Below the pieces are notes generated by a model. The model was given only the letters and a program-made list of their open reading frames with translations, ran no database searches and was not told where the DNA came from. Positions 8,501 to 14,629 of a DNA stretch of 20,229 nucleotides are shown piece after piece. Source of the DNA: a virus; IMG/VR virus record IMGVR_UViG_3300031840_000054, positions 1 through 20,229 of that record, one strand, 5' to 3'. The translations under genes and the position numbers were made by a program. How positions within the stretch are numbered: the first letter of the stretch is position 1; the number at the start of each line of letters is the position of its first letter.

Positions 8501-11500
8501 AAGTGTTGTTGGTGCAACTGGTGTTGTTGGTGTTACAGGCGTAGTAGGTGTAGTAGGTGGCGTAGTAGTTGGTGTACTTCTAGGATCAAACGCTAAAGGT
8601 CTAGGACTTGTAGGTTTAACTTTTGTTTCTACTACTGGACCAGTAGGAGTCTCTGCATCATCTTCATAATCGGTCACAACTTGAGCTTGTGCTCTACCAG
8701 CTTGATCTAAGTCTCGTAAGGTTCTTATCTCACCTCTAGCTCTAGCTCCAACTCTACCTGCTTCTATGTCTTGGAATATATCTGCAGCTTTGTTGTAGCC
8801 TGATATCTTCATAGCATTGCCAATGCTTTGGAAGAACTGAACAATCTTGTTATAGATACCTTTAGCTTTAGGTGGTACATCTTTAGCCACTACTTCTCTA
8901 GCTCTAAATAGTTCTGCTATAGCTTCTTCTATATAGATTTCTTCTTTTTTATTTGTACTTGCACCATATTTTTCAATGCCTTTATTTATTCTTTTACTTC
9001 TATCATAAAAAGTTTCTTTTTTTTCAAAGGCTTGAGCATCAACTGCTTGAGGTACTCTTTTATTTTTAACTAAATTCTTTAAATATCTGTATTCACTTTC
9101 TGTAATTAAATCTTTAGCTCGTAAAGCATGAATCATTTCATGATCTAGAATTTTGTTTAATCGTGTTTGTATTTCTGCATCAGTAGCATTGCCATCAGGA
9201 TTAACTGCATTTAATGATAAGAAAATAATATCTGTATTTTTGTCGTATTCTCCTTCTACAGCACCTTCTTCGGCTGTTTCTCTTGTTATTCTAGGATCAA
9301 AAGCTATTTGCCCATCTTGTTCTTTTAATACTGAAGTAGATAAAATGTCATTACTTACAACTATACCTGTATCTTTTAAACCTCTAGCATCTAGAGACTT
9401 ACGCAATTCTTTAGCAAACTTATTGGTTCGCCCTTCTTCTATAGCTTCTGCAAAGTTTATGGTTTGTTCTTCTAGTTGTTCAGGAGGAGTGTAAGGTTCT
9501 TGTCTGGCTGTTTCGTTTTGAACCATTTGTTCAATAACTTCTGGTTTAAGTTCACCTTGGCTTTCTAACCTAGCACGAAACTCTTCAGGAGACTCGTTAA
9601 AGCCTTCTGCTCTTCTGGCAATATCAAACTCAAAGTTAGGTCTAATTTGTCTTACAGAGGTTAAAAATCCTTTCTCTTTACCTTTAACAAACTGTGCTCT
9701 ACCACTTTGATCTAAGTCTCGCAAAAAATCTGAAGCAGCAAGTGTAGATATTTCTCTATTTCCTAAAAAGTTTTGTACATCTTTACCAGTAAATTCAGTT
9801 GAGCCTATGGTTGCTACAAAGTCTGCAGTATCTTTTGCAGAGTAAGCTCTAGGTGCAAAGTTAGGAAATGGGGTTTTAACATTAAAGGAAGGAAGAGAGT
9901 GAAGTTTAGCCAAGAACAATTCTTTTTGTCCTTTGCTCATCTTGGAATAATTTGATTCACCAGTATATAGTTTTGCTGCATAGTTTACAGCAGGAGTATT
10001 GAAGTCTAGTTCTATGTTTTTACCAGCAGCAAACTCTTTAATATATTTTCTAGATGTATCAATGGTTTGTTTGCCATCACGAATAGATGGTATGCCGTTT
10101 TTTTCTGAAGTTTCAAATATTTTGGCTGCAGCATCAGATGCAAACTGATTAAACTGTGATTTGTTTAATAGTTTTTGTGCATCTGCAATGGTGTATTGAT
10201 TTTGAAATGGAAGTTTGTTGTAAGTACCTGCAGTCTCTAGCTCTTCTCTATACTCTTTAAGAGTTTTGTTTTTAGCTTTAGGGTCATACTTAATAATTGT
10301 ATTAATGCCAACAGATATAGAGTTTGGATTTAATAAACTTTCACCAATCCTATATGCAGTAGAACTGTTAATAAGTCCTTGAGAATATAGATCGTTGTTT
10401 AGTTGTTGTATGATTTGTGTTTGTGCAAAAGCATCTTTAACTTTTTTGTTTTCAGCTAAGGCTTCTGCTTGAGTTGGCACTGTTTTAATAACAGGGTTTT
10501 CAAGATTGTTTTGATCCAACAAAGAAAATGTTGAATCGGTATTTTCTATAATTTGTAAGTCAGGTGCAATTGCAGGTTCTACTGGTGCAGGTATGTTTGG
10601 AGCAACTTTAAATGGTTGATCTTGTATTACTGGTAATACACCTTGTTGTTCTGCTAGTTCTGCTTTTTTAGCTTCAATTAATTTATTAGAATCTACTTTG
10701 GCTCGTTCTGCTCTTTCACCTTCTTCATGAGTAGCAATACCTCTACGCTTTTGCATACTGTTAAAGACAAGATCAGCAGTACCACCGACAATACCACCAA
10801 GAGTAAACTCTTCAAATACACTATCTATTAATGGTAGTTCATCGCTGTATAAACCACGAGCAACCATATTTTGTAATAAACTTGCTGCTACTTCTTGAGC
10901 ACCTTCAAATGTTCCTGACTGTGCAGCAGACTTCATGTACTCAAGTATGAGTTGTTTAGTTGGTAAATCTTCTAATGCTTTCCTTGGAACTTTCTTTAAG
11001 ATATTAGCAACAGGCATTATTTCTGTAGCACCTATAGCACCACCAAGTAATGTGGCTACAGTTTCTTTAAAACCACCTACTTCTTCTCCTAATCCTCTAG
11101 AGGCTTCAATAAGATCAGCTTGTTGACCCATACCTGCTGGAACTGCTAAACCTAATGGAATACCATACTGTCCTGCTCTTGCACCTATTGTACCTGCTTT
11201 AGCTAATGCTCCACCTACTACACCAGCTCCTAAAAAAGGAATAAAAGAACCAAATGCACCACCTAGTTTTGTGCTGTATAAATCTTCATAACCAGCTTCA
11301 GGTGCTAGTGCTGAATCTTCTTGTAAATATTTTTCAAAGTCAGTAATGCCTTTATATAAATCGCTGTCATCACCGACATCAAACAAAGCAACTGGACCTT
11401 TAATGGCAGAAGCTAATGTAGCCAAACCTTGTCTAGGTATAGCTTTACCAAACTCAACAGCTCTACCACTAAGTGTTGGTTCATCTATATTAAATCCATC

Positions 11501-11602
11501 ATACTGTCTACTTACAGCAGCAGCTAATTCAGACCTTTTTACAGGGTCTAAATTATCTGGAATTTTAATTACCTTCCCATCAGGCAAAGTTACTTCTTTC
11601 AT
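2537..11602 (-). CDS. Giant polyvalent-type ejection (internal virion) protein, 3021 aa
   Basis: This is the last and by far largest gene of the leftward virion operon, one base after the 531-aa gene. Visible layout: a short N-terminal segment; Gly/Ala-rich hydrophobic segments at about 113-160, 181-203 and 263-281; a metallopeptidase-like domain with HEMIH (821-825) and E893 or E897; Pro/Thr linkers near 1008-1033 and 1155-1175; a second HExxH (1329-1333) with E1468; a Lys/Pro-rich linker near 1550; a ParB/Srx-like GHEGRHR (1873-1879); and a C-terminal region of about 900 residues around RDPGFVFVNVLRDTLSA (from 2481) that resembles LPD38 of large polyvalent proteins. Established knowledge: polyvalent proteins of phages and conjugative elements are thought to enter the recipient with the DNA, and T7 gp16, P22 gp16 and N4 vRNAP are ejected last-gene giants. 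Ejection and the individual activities here are inferred. No polymerase motif was recognised. Confidence 0.85.
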   Translation of the reverse strand: MKEVTLPDGKVIKIPDNLDPVKRSELAAAVSRQYDGFNIDEPTLSGRAVEFGKAIPRQGLATLASAIKGPVALFDVGDDSDLYKGITDFEKYLQEDSALAPEAGYEDLYSTKLGGAFGSFIPFLGAGVVGGALAKAGTIGARAGQYGIPLGLAVPAGMGQQADLIEASRGLGEEVGGFKETVATLLGGAIGATEIMPVANILKKVPRKALEDLPTKQLILEYMKSAAQSGTFEGAQEVAASLLQNMVARGLYSDELPLIDSVFEEFTLGGIVGGTADLVFNSMQKRRGIATHEEGERAERAKVDSNKLIEAKKAELAEQQGVLPVIQDQPFKVAPNIPAPVEPAIAPDLQIIENTDSTFSLLDQNNLENPVIKTVPTQAEALAENKKVKDAFAQTQIIQQLNNDLYSQGLINSSTAYRIGESLLNPNSISVGINTIIKYDPKAKNKTLKEYREELETAGTYNKLPFQNQYTIADAQKLLNKSQFNQFASDAAAKIFETSEKNGIPSIRDGKQTIDTSRKYIKEFAAGKNIELDFNTPAVNYAAKLYTGESNYSKMSKGQKELFLAKLHSLPSFNVKTPFPNFAPRAYSAKDTADFVATIGSTEFTGKDVQNFLGNREISTLAASDFLRDLDQSGRAQFVKGKEKGFLTSVRQIRPNFEFDIARRAEGFNESPEEFRARLESQGELKPEVIEQMVQNETARQEPYTPPEQLEEQTINFAEAIEEGRTNKFAKELRKSLDARGLKDTGIVVSNDILSTSVLKEQDGQIAFDPRITRETAEEGAVEGEYDKNTDIIFLSLNAVNPDGNATDAEIQTRLNKILDHEMIHALRAKDLITESEYRYLKNLVKNKRVPQAVDAQAFEKKETFYDRSKRINKGIEKYGASTNKKEEIYIEEAIAELFRAREVVAKDVPPKAKGIYNKIVQFFQSIGNAMKISGYNKAADIFQDIEAGRVGARARGEIRTLRDLDQAGRAQAQVVTDYEDDAETPTGPVVETKVKPTSPRPLAFDPRSTPTTTPPTTPTTPVTPTTPVAPTTLVPQGKNPPIKFKNPYAYNHLVRYYSEFNGGDATDYQVFRDFLPQTKNLKNFAKKFEEDGDVNFLQELLKVAGFDTNTVKGRKAKEIFDADVKRYEDGTFTFYPNISSKPYNITSDPEFDTLTTTPTTPPVATPPVTPSKPTTIFDNRSISNEEYIQQRTNILLGLQKAGVIDQDIFDADGNVINTKKGNNDSIKMLKWLIDNSPSEDYKIIAQKTHKSLLDLQKIGYKFPFEIENKINSFRGQITPLQADGKTIATNRKRTAVLSMQISDPNDFYNVDKDQWRSNNGVNFETLLHENIHQATVAQMFAVKDGNATGDAQSFARVENAYKELQSQQKRLKKHYDDKIKYYRNASKQLDNSKVQKEIAEKLFDLAANNPIEAEIAQIFIKENPDVPYTYIQQNTYLSQINLEAFREFEIGYQLFGKGKQKEQDVSEMITFGLTNRNFQKMLESIPYKNNKTLWQGFVESIRKILGIPAKLDTELSAFLSNAAEVLDLGQTGLESLVPRAPPIEPEKKPKKPKEPDTVPFATRPTEVVVTKPFTYTKAKPEEAGMDIVYHNGELNNYKLQIFKFDDGSWYLESPAEQIINGVTLKSDISSINLNAFNKKDAVTNVKNLWLQLLRNGSYTYGVRGENKLILDEGVTLNEARQDVPTFSRISKRGELDNRIADLDRRIEIKENTLRQDGQYLGTASYNRMSNEIDVLKGQRARLVEERNNLPPEQVPLFSRAATKDSPAYLDLTKENLEYTNEWAKNETENTSRLVLPFITRMPIDDFLMLTSDKTIFELIKSEKPKNVDVMGDTVALNPNFDPDIFNKLPRRMNRYVGAYPYLSINEDGKVIGHEGRHRLVLGQKDGAIDAPVIIMFEPTGKALPQKEKIYSANNLEDLGIKFLLPQFKKSLTDKVELLVDTNIINDQNINQALAIATLPDGIQERQRLNNEDKQSALFSIQQIQSVPANLKNDFRYSAQLESHYDNLIDLGYLESSPQDIPLFSRASRNFSDGNSNESIKRREAVKVAEERTKETPRGDIPFYNMNASDIALEAAIEFNQDPLKTAPDDIPTFSRAMPSNLQEAADAVGVATPKQSQATRLIDFASDPINSIKKRFKTFRQSYIDSKDLLDKRILKGSEENEEVRLANNTADTASIAAIRMADRARGIFQQMLLKGIPVDVIEKLPSLTKVIDLVINTRYNPLIEGDTSTGGLMQILSALQSDPEVDLEGVFALYAKLKRVKKLNERGEEIASPITSKELQAIETIEREHPVVVETYNNYQKWNNGLVKFATEKGLLDADQAAKWIEHSSYYPFYRTMVDDANITAPTIAGGSLPNNPLNMPMKGSEEKIDVDPIEAIARNSLSILTAAMKNDGMRKLIRDFEQLNNPEKGIKEATLITDKNKLAGINSVFVFENGNKKHYQIADIDLFMAMQSIGGIKVDGIMKAIAMPAGLLRDTVTRDPGFVFVNVLRDTLSAAVTSGAPLGGEGFTPVIDSFKNLFGDISSLEEFGVIGGYDFANDEGDVKDFLNRARRRAGLSTNNGMRPDVAFYKLWDGLGHLTTKSDGATRKAVADAVYKKLKKSIDPVTGKYYTEAQAQSEAAYQGLEIINFGRRGQSTSFKILTTAIPFLNARVQGLDVLYRSFTGKYSAQDKLQEGGSLEDLQGMIMRRALSRMAVLIGTTALYYALVSDTDEYKAEKLEKRDDNWIIPIGGGNVIYIPIPFEIGMLGKAIPERFFDLISGEDAFSETSITDFKESVSRQLSTSADIPFLGGDVSIQAIKPIFEAVTNRASFTNSEIVPYFMEKEKPAYQTRESTNELFRLIGEQFNISPIKLEYIFKGYTGTLGGYALTITDALARSVTGTPLMPPNIKQIPVVGRFVGDQERMGGLQQQFYKLREEVNTAVTTMNSLREDGRMDELYAYRNQVQGLLNAKGQVRAIERYMRNWRKRRDRILNRTDINANVRSDMLLDLQIERDKRLAMIPELRQKADIPPDTVGVILR
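5315..5335 (-). other. DIPTFSR motif, copy 4 (residues 2090-2096)
   Basis: This copy sits directly before the C-terminal LPD38-like region of about 925 residues. The serine codon is TCT, and it is followed by Ala-Met-Pro. Confidence 0.7.
5525..5545 (-). other. DIPLFSR motif, copy 3 (residues 2020-2026)
   Basis: This copy ends the ParB/Srx-like segment and starts a short charged linker of about 63 residues. The serine codon is AGC, and it is followed by Ala-Ser. Confidence 0.7.
5966..5983 (-). other. ParB/sulfiredoxin-like GHEGRHR motif in the giant protein
   Basis: Residues 1874-1879 read H-E-G-R-H-R, preceded by I-N-E-D-G-K-V-I-G and followed by a hydrophobic helix, a Gly-Ala turn and A-P-V-I-I-M. 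This strand, EGRHR, helix, G-x2-(A/V)-P-V arrangement resembles the nucleotide-binding core of ParB/Srx-fold domains, which are known in polyvalent proteins. The fold assignment is inference from the motif only. Confidence 0.5.
6323..6343 (-). other. QVPLFSR motif, copy 2 (residues 1754-1760)
   Basis: This copy sits between the short coiled coil (about 1690-1753) and the segment with the ParB/Srx-like motif. The serine codon is AGT, and it is followed by Ala-Ala. Confidence 0.7.
6536..6556 (-). other. DVPTFSR motif, copy 1 (residues 1683-1689)
   Basis: First of four related heptapeptides of pattern (D/Q)-(I/V)-P-(L/T)-F-S-R in the giant protein. It ends the segment after the second zincin and precedes a short coiled coil. 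The serine codon is TCA. Confidence 0.7.
7601..7618 (-). other. Second zincin active site (HENIH) in the giant protein
   Basis: Residues 1329-1333 read His-Glu-Asn-Ile-His, preceded by Leu-Leu and followed by Q-A-T. About 135 residues on comes V-S-E1468-M-I-T-F-G-L-T-N, then LWQGFVESIRKILG, an arrangement typical of phage zincins with a distant third ligand. It is unrelated in local sequence to the HEMIH domain, so this is not a simple duplication. Confidence 0.7.
8077..8141 (-). repeat. Second Pro/Thr-rich linker in the giant gene
   Basis: A second Thr/Pro-rich stretch (about residues 1155-1175), similar in composition to 8503-8577. The two bracket a domain of about 120 residues and precede the second zincin region. 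Confidence 0.65.
8503..8577 (-). repeat. Pro/Thr-rich linker repeat in the giant gene
   Basis: Low-complexity coding repeat built from Thr-Pro and Thr-Thr-Pro units (about residues 1009-1033) with Val and Ala interruptions. It separates the first zincin region from the following segment and is probably an extended interdomain linker. The short GT-rich units are prone to slippage. Confidence 0.75.
8687..8719 (-). repeat. LRDLDQAGRAQ repeat, copy 2 (residues 962-972)
   Basis: This 33-base stretch matches 9692-9724 at 29 of 33 positions and encodes the same undecapeptide except Ala for Ser. It lies just after the first zincin domain and before the first Pro/Thr linker. Confidence 0.75.
9125..9142 (-). 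other. First zincin active site (HEMIH) in the giant protein
   Basis: Residues 821-825 read His-Glu-Met-Ile-His, followed by Ala-Leu-Arg and an E-S-E-Y-R helix. A downstream EEAIAELFR (892-900) can supply the third zinc ligand, E893 or E897. The pattern of HE.(V/I)HALR, an acidic/aromatic helix and later E.(I/V)AE.FR is one I associate with peptidases embedded in phage polyvalent proteins. All expected catalytic residues are present. Confidence 0.75.
9692..9724 (-). repeat. LRDLDQSGRAQ repeat, copy 1 (residues 627-637)
   Basis: Partner of 8687-8719, in direct orientation about 1 kb away. It lies before the first zincin domain, so the two copies bracket residues 638-961. Confidence 0.75.
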
Positions 11603-11603
11603 T

Positions 11604-13199
11604 TTATCCGTATGAAGCTATTACATTAGCATCTTCACTTGCTGGTTTAGTTTCTTGACCTTCTAATTCAGCATATCTTTTTGCTAAAGCATTATATTGA
11701 ACCATAGCTGCTTCCATATCAGTAATTAATCCAGCTTCAGATGCTTTTATAAGATTTGTCATTTGTGAAAGAAGTGCTTCTTTAGGCATAGCTTCAATAT
11801 TAGCAAGTATTTGTTCAGTTTGTGCTTCAGTTAATTTACCTTGTAGTCCAACTAATCCACGCTTATCTTGTGCATCTAGTACACCAGTAACTGCTGTACC
11901 AATATCACCTATATTTTTAGCACTCATAATACCTGCACCTAGTCTTACTAAATCACGATAGTCTCCTTTGTTTTCTTTTGCACCAGCTAAACCTTTTAAT
12001 TCGTTTAATTCTGTTATTTGTTTTTCTAACTCTTGTATTCTTAATTGTTCTGTTGTTAATTCTTTTTTACTTTCATCAGAAACTACATCACTTGTTTCAG
12101 AATCACCCATTGCTTGATTAATTGCACCTAAAACAGGCGTTGCTATTACAGCACTTGTTAGAGGATTATCAATTATTGGTTGTATAAATGGTCGACCTGG
12201 ACCTGCTTCTTCAATAGTTTCTCTTAAAACTCCACCAGGTTGAGTTCCACCACCTTTTATTTTTACATCTGGTAATGGGGTATCTTTTGTTTTGGCTTTT
12301 CTAAAATAATTTTTTAAACCTCTATATCCTTTACCAATCATAGGTAAACCTTTTTGTAAAACCTTTCCTGCTACTCCTAGTCCAGGAGTAATAGCAACAT
12401 AATCCATAAATTCATCACCAAATTTTTCACCAAACATAAACTTAAATGCTTGATCTCCAACTTGATTTCTAATTTCTGCTAATCTTTCTAAATCAATATT
12501 ATCTCCTAATGCATCCATACCCATACCTGCTCCCATCATAGGTGCACTACCTGCAGGTAAAGCAGTCATATCTCCTGTTGCATAACCTGTTAAACCACCA
12601 CTAGCTTTTTTATTTATTATTTGATTAGCTAATTCAACAAACATTTTTTCTTCATTTGGATTTAATCTAATATTATTTCCACTACCTCCCATAATACTAA
12701 AAGCTCTATCTCCTATATTAGACATTCGACCTGCTATTTGACCTCTTTCTTCTATTCTATTTTGTGCAATTTTATTTAAAATTTCACTATATTGTTTAGA
12801 AGTAATTTTAGAATTAGCAGCTAAAAATGGGTCTTGTCCTGCTTTATATTCTGTTTTACCTTTATTAGCATAACCAGTAATACCACCACTAGCTGCCATT
12901 TGCATAGGAGCAGTTGGTGCACCAGATAATCCTGCAGAGATATTTGTAGGCAAGGGAGTTGCCTGTGGTGCACCACCCTGCAAACCTGTAGGTTGTGCAA
13001 AGTCACTTACTACTTCTTCAGCTACTGTAGTAGTAGGTTGATTAAGCATAGCTTGATAATTTTTTTCGTTAGTGGTTCTTCTTTGTATTTCACTTAATAC
13101 TAAAAATGGAGGAAATTGTGCATTAGGGTCTTGTGACATACTAACCAATTGATCTTTAGGCACATCTTCTAAAAAGTTTGCTTGTTGTACTAAATTCAT
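11604..13199 (-). CDS. Internal virion / ejection-type protein, 531 aa
   Basis: The N terminus (LEDVPKDQL with FLVLSEIQRR, residues 10-41) is a helical block I associate with marine podovirus virion proteins encoded just before the giant gene. Two copies of A-S-G-G-(I/L)-T-G-Y-A follow (103-111 and 199-207), within Gly/Met-rich, probably flexible sequence. A hydrophobic stretch at 347-362 precedes a coiled coil (about 382-403) and an Ala/Leu-rich helical C terminus (about 415-512). No enzymatic motif is seen. It starts 2 bases after the 475-aa gene and ends 1 base before the giant gene. By position it resembles the middle ejection proteins of T7 (gp14/gp15) or P22 (gp7/gp20). That role is inferred from order, composition and helical content, not from recognised homology. 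Confidence 0.75.
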   Translation of the reverse strand: MNLVQQANFLEDVPKDQLVSMSQDPNAQFPPFLVLSEIQRRTTNEKNYQAMLNQPTTTVAEEVVSDFAQPTGLQGGAPQATPLPTNISAGLSGAPTAPMQMAASGGITGYANKGKTEYKAGQDPFLAANSKITSKQYSEILNKIAQNRIEERGQIAGRMSNIGDRAFSIMGGSGNNIRLNPNEEKMFVELANQIINKKASGGLTGYATGDMTALPAGSAPMMGAGMGMDALGDNIDLERLAEIRNQVGDQAFKFMFGEKFGDEFMDYVAITPGLGVAGKVLQKGLPMIGKGYRGLKNYFRKAKTKDTPLPDVKIKGGGTQPGGVLRETIEEAGPGRPFIQPIIDNPLTSAVIATPVLGAINQAMGDSETSDVVSDESKKELTTEQLRIQELEKQITELNELKGLAGAKENKGDYRDLVRLGAGIMSAKNIGDIGTAVTGVLDAQDKRGLVGLQGKLTEAQTEQILANIEAMPKEALLSQMTNLIKASEAGLITDMEAAMVQYNALAKRYAELEGQETKPASEDANVIASYG

Positions 13200-13201
13200 A
13201 A

Positions 13202-14629
13202 TTAACCCATCCCTTTATAAAGACCAAGACCTGCTAGACCAGCACCTACTGCTTGTTGAAATAATCCAGGTTGTTGACTGTATGTACTTATTCTTTGCTC
13301 TGGCTGTACTGGTACACCTCTTAACATACCACTAAAGTCACTAAGCTGTCGTTTAGAAAAGTCTCGTTGACGCATGAAATCTTCATATCCCATATCCATA
13401 CTAGCTTGTCGCAAGGCTCTGTCTTGAGCACCAATGCCACTTAAAGCACCGATTCTAGAAAGCACATCTTGTTGTTGTGCACTACCTATACTCTGTAAGC
13501 CTTGAGCTGCCATCATGTTATAACGATTGGACATATCATATGCACTTTGTCCAAACCTTTCTTGTGCTTGACGAGCAGCTTCATTCTGTTGATCTGCTGT
13601 TAAATTAAGTTTAGCTGCTTGTTGTCTTGCAGCTTCACCAGCTTGATAGGCTTGTAAACTTTGTATACCTTCTTGTTGTAAGGCTTGTTGTTGCATTTGA
13701 AATCCGCTTTGAGCAAATTTTTCTTGAGCCTGTCTTGCAGCTTCTTCTTGTTGCTGTGCAGATAACCCAAGTTGAGCAGCCTGTTGTCTAGCTTGTTCAC
13801 CTGCATTAAATGATGCTTGTGATAATTGTTCTTGTGTTTGCAATGCACCTTCTTGTGCACCAAATCTAGATAAACCAAATTGTGCACCACTAAGTTGTGC
13901 AGCTCTTTCTCTTTCAAGTTGTGCTTGTGCTGATTCAAAAGCTCTTTGACTGCCCATTGTTTGAATGTCACCTAGCTGTTGTGCAAGATTTCTTTCTCTT
14001 TCTGATTGTTGTATAGCTTCACGATATCCACCTAGTCCACCTTGTGCTGTAGCTTGATCACCTATGCCTTTGCTCATAATGTCTGATTGACGAGCAGCTT
14101 CTCTTTTTTCTATATCAATAACATTCTGTTGATATGGTGACATAAACCTAGAAAGATTTTGTTCATAAGCTAATGGATCGTATGTTGGCAATGCTTGACC
14201 AGCCATATATTGAGATGCTCTTGTTCTAGCATCATATCCTGCATCAAACCCACCAGCTTGATAATTAGGATTGTAAGTACCTGCTTGATAAGTTTGACCT
14301 ACTTCTCTTGGATCATAAGTAGATTGAGTTTGACCTGCTGTATAGCCTGAAGTTATTGGAGCAACTGATCCAAATCTAGCTTGAGCATCTGTGTATGCTT
14401 GTGGTGTACCTGATGTAGCATAGCCACGAGTCATTGCCTGTGATGTTAATTCATCAGGAGAAAAGTATGCTAATCGTTGACCACCATAAGGTTGATAACC
14501 TTGTATGCTGTCAGCTTCAGCTCTTTGTAATAATCTTTCAAAATACGGCTGTACATATTCTGGTAGATCAGTTTGAGTTACAGTTGTTTCTGTTGGTCCG
14601 CTACTACCGCCACCTTTAAACTTTCTCAT
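13202..14629 (-). CDS. Gln/Ala-rich internal virion-type protein, 475 aa
   Basis: The start overlaps the preceding stop (ATGA). The N terminus is Gly/Ser-rich, then LPEYVQPYFERLLQRAE (residues 22-38) and YQPYGGQR, a combination I recall from marine podovirus structural proteins. Residues 95-160 are rich in Tyr, Gly and Thr. Residues 165-365 are long helices rich in Gln, Ala, Arg and Glu. They include two copies of a 35-residue unit (276-310 and 330-364) repeated with a 54-residue period, likely a rod-like coiled coil. The C terminus is glycine-rich and hydrophobic (459-474). Such composition suits ejected proteins that assemble as a tube. There is no catalytic motif. Placement between the GNAT-like and 531-aa genes supports an internal virion role, but a tail or fibre-associated role cannot be excluded. 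Confidence 0.75.
   Translation of the reverse strand: MRKFKGGGSSGPTETTVTQTDLPEYVQPYFERLLQRAEADSIQGYQPYGGQRLAYFSPDELTSQAMTRGYATSGTPQAYTDAQARFGSVAPITSGYTAGQTQSTYDPREVGQTYQAGTYNPNYQAGGFDAGYDARTRASQYMAGQALPTYDPLAYEQNLSRFMSPYQQNVIDIEKREAARQSDIMSKGIGDQATAQGGLGGYREAIQQSERERNLAQQLGDIQTMGSQRAFESAQAQLERERAAQLSGAQFGLSRFGAQEGALQTQEQLSQASFNAGEQARQQAAQLGLSAQQQEEAARQAQEKFAQSGFQMQQQALQQEGIQSLQAYQAGEAARQQAAKLNLTADQQNEAARQAQERFGQSAYDMSNRYNMMAAQGLQSIGSAQQQDVLSRIGALSGIGAQDRALRQASMDMGYEDFMRQRDFSKRQLSDFSGMLRGVPVQPEQRISTYSQQPGLFQQAVGAGLAGLGLYKGMG
13538..13642 (-). repeat. 35-residue coding repeat, unit 2
   Basis: Encodes residues 330-364, starting A-G-E-A-A-R-Q-Q-A-A and ending A-R-Q-A-Q-E-R-F-G-Q-S-A-Y. Differences from unit 1 are mostly conservative (Q/K, E/N, K/R, F/Y), which suggests an old duplication kept under selection. 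Confidence 0.75.
13700..13804 (-). repeat. 35-residue coding repeat, unit 1
   Basis: Encodes residues 276-310 of the 475-aa protein, starting A-G-E-Q-A-R-Q-Q-A-A and ending A-R-Q-A-Q-E-K-F-A-Q-S-G-F. It is similar to unit 2 at 13538-13642, with 162 bases between equivalent positions. Confidence 0.75.

Noticed and set aside
9153-9494. A 113-codon + strand frame opposite the giant gene
   Set aside because: It is the complement of well-conserved coding sequence next to the HEMIH region, has no ribosome binding site or gene-like context, and its composition is that of an antisense frame.
2537-11602. The giant protein as a phage-carried RNA polymerase, as in N4
   Set aside because: Size and position are suggestive, but I found no recognisable T7-like polymerase motifs; the visible motifs are peptidase, ParB-like and LPD-type.
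13600-13971. A 123-codon - strand frame rich in His, Lys, Asn and Leu within the 475-aa gene
   Set aside because: It is a shifted reading of the Gln/Ala repeat region in the same direction; its odd composition follows from the CAA/GCA-type codons of the real frame.
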